From Lactobacillus panisapium (GTDB taxonomy: Bacteria; Bacillota; Bacilli; Lactobacillales; Lactobacillaceae): DNA of 64,000 nt. Position 1 is the first letter of the stretch, and every line of letters begins with the position of its first letter. The translations under genes and the position numbers were made by a program. This document shows, in pieces, positions 39,053 through 47,487 of this stretch. Location of the stretch: NCBI RefSeq assembly GCF_019469265.1, contig NZ_CP048268.1, forward strand, positions 1,691,001 through 1,755,000. Direction: 5' to 3'. The notes under the pieces were generated by a model. The model was given only the letters and a program-made list of their open reading frames with translations. It made no database searches and was not told the origin of the DNA.

Positions 39053-40948
39053 ATGACAAAACACAAGAAAATTGACTTTTCTCAAGCCTATATATCAAAT
39101 ATATTTGATATAAACAAAGATGTCTCTGTCTTCTTAAAAGATGCAGAAAAGTTTATTAGTTATACTAGTATTAATGAGAATTTTAAAATATACTATCGTT
39201 TAGTCGATCTACTAAGATATAGTGATGCAATTTTAAATGACTATGGGGAATTTAATGATAGAGGCATTAGAATTTTTAATACTATCAGAAAAAAGTGTAA
39301 AAGAAGTTGCATAAAAAATAAAATTATTTATCTTTTAAGTTCTATAGTAAATAGTAAAAATATAAATATAGAGCATCAAATAGACTTACAAAATAATTTG
39401 GCTAAAAAAATCGATAGAATGCATAATGACATATCTCTTCTGAAAAAAATAAGAAATTATTGGAAATTAGATTTTAATCTTATGTCAATTACAGATAAAT
39501 ATAGCCTTATAATCAAAATATTATATTTAATTCAAAAATTATCTGAATATGTGATTGAAAAAAAATATTTAGATGATGAAACTCAAGCAAAAATCGAAGA
39601 AAAATTAAACGCATTTTCTTCATTACTTTTAGAGCTTTCAGAAAATGATATTAAAAAAATTGTCAATATGAATTTTGATCAAGCAATTAAATTTAATTAC
39701 GAAAAAGATATTGAAAATAATCCAGTAGTAAAGGCCACTCGTTTTAACCTTATTGTACAAGACTGGAAGTATGCAGAAGGAAAATTATATAAATCAAATA
39801 GCAAAATTATTATCGATAGTACGACTGAGTTTGCCAGAGCTTTTATCACAAATAGGAATATTTTCTCAAATATGAGAAATCAATATGAAAATGTACGGAA
39901 TGCAAAAGATTACATATGTACGGCACTTAAAAACTTGTCAGTAGACTATTATTCATTTTTTTATACTAAAAACTTAAATACATTTGCAGAAATTAATTTA
40001 AATAATATTTCTATAAAGAAATGGATTATTTATTTAATGTTTATAAAATCCAAAGGAATAGAAATTTTTAAAAATAATTCTAAAGATTTGTTTATAGATA
40101 TAATAAAGCTTACACCAAGTGATGATTTATTAAAGCAATATAAAATTAAAAAAGCAGAAATACAACATATGAACAGTTACCTGGTACTCAATGCAAGAGG
40201 TTTAAGCTTATTAGATACTCCTTTTGTAAAAAATGAAAACAATTTATGGTTATTTACGCCAACCTGTTTATTTTTAGATCCTGTATATGTTATATCTAGA
40301 CTTATGAAGATGAATACAGCTATTCAAAATAAGCGAGGGTATATATTTGAAAAAAAAGTACGTGAATTGATAAGTAAAAATTATGATTGTATTAATTTCA
40401 GCTTTAACGAAAGTAGCAAAAAGAAGAAAACTCAGCATGAAATTGACGCATTCGTAAAAGACTTTAATAATGTCCCTTGTTATATAGAATGTAAGACTTT
40501 CTCCCATTCATATAGCTATAAAGAATATAGAATCCAAGTTGACAAAATGATATCTAATCTCTATATATATCATGCAAGTTCAACATTTAAATACTTAAAA
40601 AGAAATAAAGAACAACTTAGTTTAAAAAAATATTTTAAAAAGCTGAATGGTTTTGAAGATGATGAATATAAACAAATTTATGGTATTTTTCTTTCTAATA
40701 TTTTTTTCCCAAAAAGTTATATTGAAAATTGGTCTGACCAAACTGGCTTAAATTTTATTAATTTCTATGATTTTTCTAAGTTATTTTCCCCGGAGACAAA
40801 ATTATCAAAAAAAGCTATTAAAGAAATAAATAAAGAACAGCCAACATATAAAAATGAAATCGAAAGAAAGAATGTTGGTCCCAAAATGAATACTTTAACT
40901 AAAACAATAAAGTATGATGATAAAGTCGAAAGAACGTTCTTTTTATAG
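39053..40948 (+). CDS. 631-aa protein with C-terminal PD-(D/E)XK-type nuclease motif
   Basis: Not recognised as any named family. The N-terminal ~400 residues are helical and Lys/Asn/Ile-rich with no clear motif. Residues about 433-500 carry a restriction-endonuclease-fold pattern: a Glu helix (NKRGYIFEKKVRELISKNY), then HEIDAFVKDF with Asp465, then YIECKTFS with Glu479 and Lys481, i.e. D-x13-E-C-K. This is the metal-binding core of PD-(D/E)XK nucleases. There is no TM segment. The gene is far more AT-rich than its neighbours, lies alone in a decayed island and is intact. A role in phage or plasmid defence is plausible but inferred. Confidence 0.65.
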   Translation: MTKHKKIDFSQAYISNIFDINKDVSVFLKDAEKFISYTSINENFKIYYRLVDLLRYSDAILNDYGEFNDRGIRIFNTIRKKCKRSCIKNKIIYLLSSIVNSKNINIEHQIDLQNNLAKKIDRMHNDISLLKKIRNYWKLDFNLMSITDKYSLIIKILYLIQKLSEYVIEKKYLDDETQAKIEEKLNAFSSLLLELSENDIKKIVNMNFDQAIKFNYEKDIENNPVVKATRFNLIVQDWKYAEGKLYKSNSKIIIDSTTEFARAFITNRNIFSNMRNQYENVRNAKDYICTALKNLSVDYYSFFYTKNLNTFAEINLNNISIKKWIIYLMFIKSKGIEIFKNNSKDLFIDIIKLTPSDDLLKQYKIKKAEIQHMNSYLVLNARGLSLLDTPFVKNENNLWLFTPTCLFLDPVYVISRLMKMNTAIQNKRGYIFEKKVRELISKNYDCINFSFNESSKKKKTQHEIDAFVKDFNNVPCYIECKTFSHSYSYKEYRIQVDKMISNLYIYHASSTFKYLKRNKEQLSLKKYFKKLNGFEDDEYKQIYGIFLSNIFFPKSYIENWSDQTGLNFINFYDFSKLFSPETKLSKKAIKEINKEQPTYKNEIERKNVGPKMNTLTKTIKYDDKVERTFFL

Positions 40949-42174
40949 TTTTTCTATTATTTTTGGCAATGCAATATGGTATATTAACAATAATAAAGAT
41001 TAAGTAATCATATTTTCCATAAATATAGAAAAAATATAAAACAAAATTATCAAGAAAGCAACCATTATCCTGGGTGTAATCACATTAGTTAGTTTATCAA
41101 TAGTTAATTTAATACTAACATCTGTAAAAACTTCTATAGTTAAAAGTAATCTATAAAACCCAAACTAACATAGAAACTGATAACAACTATGGTTATCTTA
41201 ACAAAAAGTTTTTTCTAATAGTTGGAAAGAATACTAGAAGAGAAAAGGAAAATGTGTAGCAAATTGACCAATAATAAATGAAGGAATTAGATGTCATTAT
41301 AGGTAATTCTGGTATTGCAGAATATGGATATGAAAAGGTATTAAAACTTTCCATGGCAAATGCTTGAAGAATGGAAAAAAGATTGTGAAGGAAAAGGACT
41401 TTTTCTACATACATTAGAACCTAGATTACAAAAGATGGTATAACTTGAGCAATTTTAGGTTATCCTTTATCCGAAACTATTCAATTTAGCACTTACTTGT
41501 AAAACAGAAAAAGTAAAAAATTGATTTGTAACACAATATTTCAAAACTAAAAAATTACAAAAAATATAGACATCATTAGTTTGATATTATAGAATATTCA
41601 ACTCAATTTTAAGTGAAATAATTATAAAAGGAACTAAATATTTTTATTTTCAAACAAATTATTTCTAAGCCAATAAGGTCACTAAATTTAAGAAAAATCT
41701 AGTGACCTTATTTGTTTAATTATCTACTTATGTCAAGGTTAATATATTTAGTTTCTGGTGAAATTAGGGAATTAGATACGTAAAATTAAGTTAGCATCAT
41801 AGAATAAAGGTAGTTAATAATCATTGCAAATCTGTTCGTTAGATAACTCATAATCTAGGGACTAAAAGGCGAAGTAAACTAGCAATTAGATTCATGAACA
41901 TCATCAAATGTCTTTATTCCTAACAAAGAGTTAATAACTAGATTTAAAAAACTATACTTACACTAGCTAGCAAAACTTGAAAGTAATGACAGACTTCTTC
42001 TTATATCTTATCTCCAAATCGTATAACTTTATGATCTTGATAAATATTCTTAAAGTATTGAAAGTCAAGTCGCAACTAGAGATCGGCTAGTTCGAAAAAG
42101 ATAGCTATAATTTAAGATATCCTATTTTAAAATTCTCAATTATGATTGAGAGCTTTTGTTGATTTCTTCTAGTT
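40949..42174. other. 1.2-kb AT-rich region with gene remnants only
   Basis: No intact gene was found. On the plus strand about 41278-41442 two frames together read like one lost protein (DVIIGNSGIAEYGYEKVLKL, then PWQMLEEWKKDCEGKGLFLH), interrupted by a frameshift. I do not recognise it. The rest is non-coding, AT-rich DNA with one strong hairpin at 41672-41712. Confidence 0.5.
41672..41712 (+). terminator. isolated terminator-like hairpin
   Basis: AATAAGGTCACTA pairs perfectly with TAGTGACCTTATT over a 15-base loop and runs into TGTTT. No intact gene ends here, so it probably belonged to a lost one. Confidence 0.6.
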
Positions 42175-43203
42175 TTACATCGGTGGCTTCCGATAACGAT
42201 GATAATTAATTGTTTGCTTCTTAAATTCAGCCTTCTGATTTAATTTCTTCGCCAATTTTTTATCAAGGTAGCCTTGGGTCAATTCACTTTCTTTTTGTAA
42301 AGCAAGAAACTGATCATAAGTTTTCTGCGCTAGAGTCCCGTTTTGTACAGCTTCTTTGACGGCACAATCAGGCTCATCGAGATGGCGGCAATCATTAAAA
42401 CGGCAATTTTTTGCTAGCTCCGCAATTTCAGGAAAAACCTGTGCTAGGTCATTAGCACCAACACCAATGCTTTTCACGCCTGGAGTATCAATTAAGACAA
42501 AATCCCCATTTTCAATTGGAATTAACCTTGAGCTTGTAGTTGTATGGCGACCCTTATCAGTTTTTGCACTAATATCACTGGTCGCCATGACCTCTTTTTG
42601 GGCAACAACATTAATTAAGCTCGATTTACCCACGCCTGAGTTACCGTAAAAGGAAACAGTTTGTCCCGGCAAAATACTGGAACGCAATTTTTCAATGCCA
42701 TCACTGGTTACACTGGAAGTGCAAAAGACGGGAACTTGCAATTTGGCAGCAAGTTGGGCAGCGATTTTACTACTATCTGAAGTTAAGTCGGACTTAGTCA
42801 ATACCACTGAAGTCTGATATTCATCATCCTTTTTTAGTGCATACAAGTAACGGTTAATCCGCGAGTCAGTTAAATTTTTATTCAGTGAAATACAGATAAA
42901 CAACTGATCAATATTGCTAGCTGCACACTTTTGCTCCGCCCGATATTCTTCACCAGTTATTCGACCTAAAGTACTATAGCGCGGCAAACGCTCATTAATT
43001 AAATCAAAATCAATTTGCGGATCAAGCGTTACCCAGTCGCCCACTAAAAACTGCTCGGTGCGCTTTTTGGGAATGGCATTACTCTCGCGTCCGTCCAAAT
43101 GCATTACTTTATACATGTCAGCCGAATTTAACGAGATTCTACCGAGTGTCTTTTCACCATCAATTTGTTCATGTTGTTGATAAGTATTTAATCCTAATTC
43201 CAA
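42175..43203 (-). CDS. rsgA: ribosome small-subunit-dependent GTPase A
   Basis: 342 aa. An OB-fold comes first. The circularly permuted GTPase follows: G4 VVLTKSDL, G1 SFYGNSGVGKSSLINVV, G3 DTPGVKSIGV. The C-terminal zinc knuckle is CRFNDCRHLDEPDCAVKEA. RsgA matures 30S subunits. It is longer than the usual ~300 aa of the RsgA coded near the pknB locus, so it may be a second paralogue. It lies intact between two accessory stretches. Confidence 0.9.
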   Translation of the reverse strand: MELGLNTYQQHEQIDGEKTLGRISLNSADMYKVMHLDGRESNAIPKKRTEQFLVGDWVTLDPQIDFDLINERLPRYSTLGRITGEEYRAEQKCAASNIDQLFICISLNKNLTDSRINRYLYALKKDDEYQTSVVLTKSDLTSDSSKIAAQLAAKLQVPVFCTSSVTSDGIEKLRSSILPGQTVSFYGNSGVGKSSLINVVAQKEVMATSDISAKTDKGRHTTTSSRLIPIENGDFVLIDTPGVKSIGVGANDLAQVFPEIAELAKNCRFNDCRHLDEPDCAVKEAVQNGTLAQKTYDQFLALQKESELTQGYLDKKLAKKLNQKAEFKKQTINYHRYRKPPM

Positions 43204-43389
43204 AATTTCCCCTTTTTTTCGAAAAATCGTTCATATTTTATTTTAAAAAATATTAAAATAATTAACTCAAATAAGTTGTATTAGGGTATTTTATCATATT
43301 TATTTCAGAAAAAGCCAACAACATATGATTGTTTAGATATTTTATTAATACCCACCTTTTTACACAATCAAAATGGCAGTATTAGATTC

Positions 43390-44097
43390 CTATTCCGACT
43401 TAGAAATCACTTGGTCAAGTTTGGTAATATCGGTTAAATCTGCGTCTAAAAAGTCCTGACTATCTACTGGTAGATGTAATTGCAAATTATCCAGCAACTG
43501 AACGCTGACAGTTACATCCTTCATTGTTGCAGCCAAAACATGACCGCCCACAGACAGGTTATCAGCTAAAAAGTGATTGTGAAAGCCAGAAACGCCCACC
43601 CCTTGAAAAACTTTCGGCGTGTAATATGAAATCATAGTTCCGGTAATATTTTCAGCTTCAAATTCAACCTGATTTTGTGCAATCTCACCTAATGAAGGAT
43701 AAGGTTTCTGTGACTTCTTGGATGATCTAGTTCTAATTTTCTGAAAAACACCGTTAGTTTTAACTGCCAAGAAGCGATTTTGCGCATTATTTGCTGTTAA
43801 AACTTGGGAAAGCATCTCTTCTAACTCAATATCCTGGTAGCTTTTAAAGTCGTGATAATCAGCAAAGCTAACATCTGCGTATGTTACTTTAAAATCGGGT
43901 GGTAACTTAACGGCTTTTCCAGTTGTATCGATTTTGTAACCAATCCCGTCTAAAATCACTAATTCACCATCAACGCCATCACCCGTTCCAATGCCAATAT
44001 CGCCGTGCTTTAGCAACTCCGCTAATGGCAAAGTGCCGTCTAATAATCCTTCTACTAGCATTTGCATTGTGCCATGTTGAAATAGAGTATTTTTCAT
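43390..44097 (-). CDS. aldC: alpha-acetolactate decarboxylase
   Basis: 235 aa, full length, opening LFQHGTMQMLVEGLLDGTLP and GDIGIGTGDGVDGELVILDG. The Zn-ligand region is VSGFHNHFLADNLSVGGHVL. It converts alpha-acetolactate to acetoin, diverting pyruvate from lactate and avoiding valine-pathway build-up. It stands as a single gene here; no acetolactate synthase gene adjoins it. Confidence 0.95.
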   Translation of the reverse strand: MKNTLFQHGTMQMLVEGLLDGTLPLAELLKHGDIGIGTGDGVDGELVILDGIGYKIDTTGKAVKLPPDFKVTYADVSFADYHDFKSYQDIELEEMLSQVLTANNAQNRFLAVKTNGVFQKIRTRSSKKSQKPYPSLGEIAQNQVEFEAENITGTMISYYTPKVFQGVGVSGFHNHFLADNLSVGGHVLAATMKDVTVSVQLLDNLQLHLPVDSQDFLDADLTDITKLDQVISKSE

Positions 44098-44284
44098 TAT
44101 AATTTTATTCCTTTTTTCTAGTTAATATTCTTTGCACTTTCCCTATATTATGCATTCATATTAGATGATAAAGCAATCACAAATATCATTACTCACTTTA
44201 AGTATGATGCTTCAGTACTAAGACATCTAAAATATAAACACAAATTTTGGATTTATTTTTTGCTATTGCAAATCTTCCTTGCAT

Positions 44285-44299
44285 CTGACACGGTGTCAG
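44285..44299. promoter_or_regulatory. dyad operator, MerR-type candidate
   Basis: CTGACACGGTGTCAG has 7-bp perfect arms around one central base. CTGACA can serve as a -35 with TATAGA 18 bases on. MerR regulators bind dyads inside overlong promoter spacers, and a broken MerR gene lies 0.7 kb downstream of the trmO-like gene, so it may be that regulator's old operator. Confidence 0.5.
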
Positions 44300-44331
44300 G
44301 TTGTAAATTATAGATATAGGAGGATTTTTAT

Positions 44332-44778
44332 ATGCATAAATTTAGTTTAAAAGAGATTGGCAAAGTAGATCAAAGACATGATAGTCCCAAACTATTACTA
44401 CAAAAAGAATATTTACCGGCACTTGACGGGTTAAACAGATTTAGACATATTATTGTCGTATGATGGTTTGATAAACTGGATAGCGAAGAAATACGCAGCA
44501 TTAAAGTGCTAGATAAGCCTTATAAATGTGGGCCAGAGTCAATTGGTGTTCTGGCAACTCGTTCCCCCGTAAGACCTAATCCAATCGCTATCTCGGTGGT
44601 TAAAGTGGAGGACTTAAATGTCGATAATGGCGCAATTAAAATTGAGTACATTGATGCCGAAGATAATTCGCCAATTTTAGACATCAAACCATATTATCCG
44701 AATTCTGATAAAGTTAAGCATCCGACTGTTCCCGACTGGTGTAGTCACTGGTCAGATAATGCCGAAGATTCAGCTTAA
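44332..44778 (+). pseudogene. trmO: TrmO/TsaA-like tRNA methyltransferase gene with in-frame TGA
   Basis: The frame starts at ATG 44332 (GGAGG upstream). It reads a TrmO/YaeB-type domain through FRHIIVV, then meets TGA at 44461-44463 where homologues usually have an aromatic/Trp residue (one TGG-to-TGA change). It continues in the same frame to 44778 with WFDKLDSEEIR and the conserved ATRSPVRPNPIAIS motif. The family N6-methylates t6A37 in tRNA. No frameshift accompanies the stop, so it is a recent nonsense mutation or an error in the sequence. Confidence 0.75.
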
Positions 44779-44845
44779 TTTGACTGGGATAGTGAAATGA
44801 ATATGTAAATTAAAACCCTAAAGATTTAGTTATTACGTCAGACAA

Positions 44846-44879
44846 AAAAGTATTATAGGTGTCACCTATAATACTTTTT
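44846..44879. terminator. terminator after the trmO-like gene
   Basis: AAGTATTATAGGTG and ACCTATAATACTT pair with a minimal loop (TC region). AAAAA flanks one side and TTTTT the other, so it is bidirectional. Confidence 0.8.
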
Positions 44880-45024
44880 ATTTGTTTTCAACTTTAGATA
44901 GCGGTAATTGAAGTTACGTTAAATATTTTTCGGAATTGTCGGTGTGACGATTATCTATAATCGTGATCTGTCTAGCTGTATTGCCTAAAGTGTATTCTGT
45001 TCGTTTAGAAAGCTAATTTACAAA

Positions 45025-45706
45025 CAAAGCTTGCGCCTTTTCGATATTTTGATATGACCATACACCATCATAGAAGCCATTACTGGAGCTTCTTCTAAAA
45101 GTCAAAAATGCCTGTCTGAACTAATTTAGCAGAACTTTTTACAATATAGAAAACTTCGATATCTATTTTTCCTTCTTGATAATTATCACAATAATAGATA
45201 GCTAGCTGGTTATATCTAGTTTTATCTAAGGGCAAGTGTTTTCCTTGCACGTATGAATCCAATTCATCTCCAAGCTTGCCATCTTCAGAATACTTTGCAA
45301 TCTTTTTTCCTAAGGGAAATAACAGGTAGCTGGGAAACTGGTTTAAAAATCACATTATAGTGGATTTCAATATCATCTTCTTCGGTAATTGCTATAGCTT
45401 CTTGTAGTTTCTGAGCACGCTTTTGCCCTTCCTCAATAACATTATAAGTGTCTGCTAGTCGAGCTTTCATATTATCAACAAGAGTTACTTTATCCCAGTG
45501 TTGAATAATTTCTTTGATTTCAGCAACACTAAATCCAAATTACGTAACATGACTTTTTTACGTAAAGCGGGCAACTGCTTTATCGAATAAAAGCGATGCC
45601 TCGTATAAGGATCAACCCGCTCGAGTTTTAAAAGTCCTACTTTATCGTAATACCTAAGCATTCTTACGGAAACCTGTGCTAGTTTAACAAAATCACCAAT
45701 TTTCAC
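45025..45706 (-). pseudogene. MerR-family regulator with effector-binding domain, frameshifted
   Basis: It starts at GTG 45706 (AGAGGTGA upstream) with a clean MerR HTH (MKIGDFVKLAQVSVRMLRYY, then RVDPYTRHRFYSIKQLP). The frame then shifts near 45540, runs through a coiled-coil linker (ARLADTYNVIEEGQKRAQKL), shifts again at an A6 run near 45310, and ends in a GyrI/TipAS-like remnant (NQLAIYYCDNYQEGKIDIEV). It was a multidrug-type MerR regulator and is now broken at least twice. It may have controlled the dyad-bearing promoter upstream of the trmO-like gene. Confidence 0.75.
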
Positions 45707-45773
45707 CCAATCACCTCTTGAAAAGATTAATAGGTCAAATTGATCCATACTATTTTATAATTTCTTAAGATTT

Positions 45774-47018
45774 TTATTTTGCCATTTGTAACTTACTCAT
45801 AATTTCATTGATAATATTATTAATGGTCTCAAAATCTACTACAAACCATTCTCTAGGATGAATAGTCCTTCCATTGCCAGCCTTAATATCTACGTCTAAG
45901 CAATACTGAGCTAATGCATGATGCAGAGCCGTTTCTAAAGTCTCTGGATTCAGGTTTATGACTTGATATTCCGCCACAACTTTAACAGGACCATACAGGT
46001 AAGTTGATTCATTTTCTGCATTGGCAATTCTTCTTTCAACAGTTCCAGAAGTGAATCCAACTTTATACAAAGGATGATCCTCTTGAATTCTCCTTATGTC
46101 TACATTATTACTAAGTGACTTTAATACATAAATATAGCCAGTTATCTGATCATCTTTACCAAATTCAAATTTATCATCTGGTTCAGTAACTATTTTTCCA
46201 CCACCACCATGTTGTTTAGATCCATATAAGGATGCTATTAAGCCATTTCTTAAAGGAAAATTCTCTGTTCCATTATCATTCATAAATAACGTGTAAACGC
46301 GCATCAGTATCAGTATCAGTATCAGTATCAGTATCACTACGATTATTGCTCTTAAACTCTGCTCCGATAGATTCAATATACATTAGTTGACCCTTTAAAA
46401 CATAGAATCCATGTAATTTAAGCTTATTATTGCCATATATTACTAAATGACGCTTGCCAGAAGTTAATTCAGCTTGCACCTGCTTAAATAGTGGACAATA
46501 TTTATTGAAGTCATCCATTGCTTTTCTCTTGGATTTATTTTTGGCAGCATTTTCTTGAGATTTTTTATAGGCATTGAGTGAACCGGTATCAAATAATTTA
46601 GAATTTAAGGATTGGCCAGAATTATCAAATAAAGCTGAATCATCATTTAAAATATCATCAAGAGAATTAAAGGCCTTTTTTCTTGACTAACTTTTCCTTT
46701 CAAAGAAACATTTTGATTTTCTGTCTTTAACAGCTCTAATTCATCATAGGGTTTAAGCAATTCTATTCTTTCTGGATCCTCACGAATTCCCTTTAACCTG
46801 CTAGCTAATTTTCTTTCACCTAGTCTACTAAGATCAGTGGTCTTTTCAGGTTCGTTGCCATTATGCTCTTTTACCCAATTTTCAATTTCTTTAAATTTTT
46901 CAACTTCTGGGTCATAAGTTACCTGTTTTTTCTTGGGTCTGACTAATAACTCATTAGCGGCTGGGTCGTTAAAAATATCATCCAGTGAACGAATTGGACG
47001 CGAATTATCTATTCTCAT
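45774..47018 (-). pseudogene. GIY-YIG/T5orf172 nuclease-like protein (YeeC-like), two frameshifts
   Basis: It begins ATG 47018, overlapping the upstream frame by 14 bases. Segment 1 (to 46647) reads MRIDNSRPIRSLDDIFNDP and has a repeat-like echo of that motif (FNSLDDILNDDSA) after a frameshift at an A6 run near 46672. Segment 2 (MDDFNKYCPLFKQVQAEL) runs into an ATCAGT hexamer array at 46303 where the frame is lost again. Segment 3 carries the T5orf172 domain (TGYIYVLKSLS, YKVGFTSGTVERRIANA, TALHHALAQYCLD). As the last gene of the methyltransferase-helicase operon it is probably the nuclease or DNA-binding subunit. Confidence 0.75.
46303..46338. repeat. hexanucleotide tandem repeat, ATCAGT x5 plus one variant
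   Basis: Five perfect head-to-tail copies of ATCAGT (46303-46332) are followed by ATCACT. On the coding strand it translates as alternating Asp-Thr in one frame and Ile-Leu in another. The gene changes frame at this array. Confidence 0.95.
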
Positions 47019-47487
47019 TTCTTCTAGCCCTCATATAGCTTAATTTAGCTAATGCATAAGCCATCCTAACTTCCTCTTTATTGTCAGAATTTTTATCTGG
47101 TCTACGCCCTGTCTTTTCTACAAAGGCCTTAGCATTCATAAATAATTGTATCAATTCTTCATCAGAGAAGTCATATTTCTTCGCATCGATGGAACGTTCA
47201 ATAATTCTAAGAGTGCTACTATCAATATTTTGCGACATTACATCATATGCCCTTTGGAATGGATTAATTGACTCAATCAAGTTAATATTCAATTTATTAA
47301 CATCAATAAATTTGTCTCCCATCTTGAGAATTTCGTTTGTATTGCCTTCTTGATCAACTGAAGAATCAACCTTAGCTTGACGTAATACAGTGTCAGCTAC
47401 AACATATTGACTAACTTGTTCTACTTCATCATTGGTCAAATCTGGGTAACGAGTCATAACCACTTTGGGAATTAATTCTTTATTCAT
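47005..47487 (-). CDS. 160-aa segment: helicase C-terminal part or separate small gene
   Basis: From ATG 47487 (overlapping the helicase stop as ATGAATAA) it reads KELIPKVVMTRYPDLTNDEV, PFQRAYDVMSQNIDSSTLRI and FVEKTGRRPDKNSDNKEEVR, ending at 47005. The last part resembles the tails of this helicase type, and helicase plus this segment total about 650 residues, close to what I recall for YeeB-like helicases. It may therefore be the helicase C terminus split off by a one-base insertion near 47485. A coupled independent gene is the alternative, as there is no good ribosome binding site. Confidence 0.5.
   Translation of the reverse strand: MNKELIPKVVMTRYPDLTNDEVEQVSQYVVADTVLRQAKVDSSVDQEGNTNEILKMGDKFIDVNKLNINLIESINPFQRAYDVMSQNIDSSTLRIIERSIDAKKYDFSDEELIQLFMNAKAFVEKTGRRPDKNSDNKEEVRMAYALAKLSYMRARRNENR

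Noticed and set aside
41193..41414. 73-aa minus-strand frame in the AT-rich spacer
   Set aside because: No ribosome binding site, phenylalanine/serine-rich as expected of the reverse strand of AT-rich coding remnants; the plus-strand remnant is the better reading.
42356..42649. 97-aa plus-strand frame opposite rsgA
   Set aside because: Antisense shadow of the GTPase domain with no supporting signals.
44461..44463. Selenocysteine or recoded TGA in the trmO-like gene
   Set aside because: No SECIS-like hairpin was seen after the TGA and lactobacilli are not known for selenoproteins; a TGG-to-TGA nonsense change is simpler.
46303..46338. Possible CRISPR-like array
   Set aside because: The units are contiguous 6-mers without spacers; it is a simple tandem repeat inside a gene.
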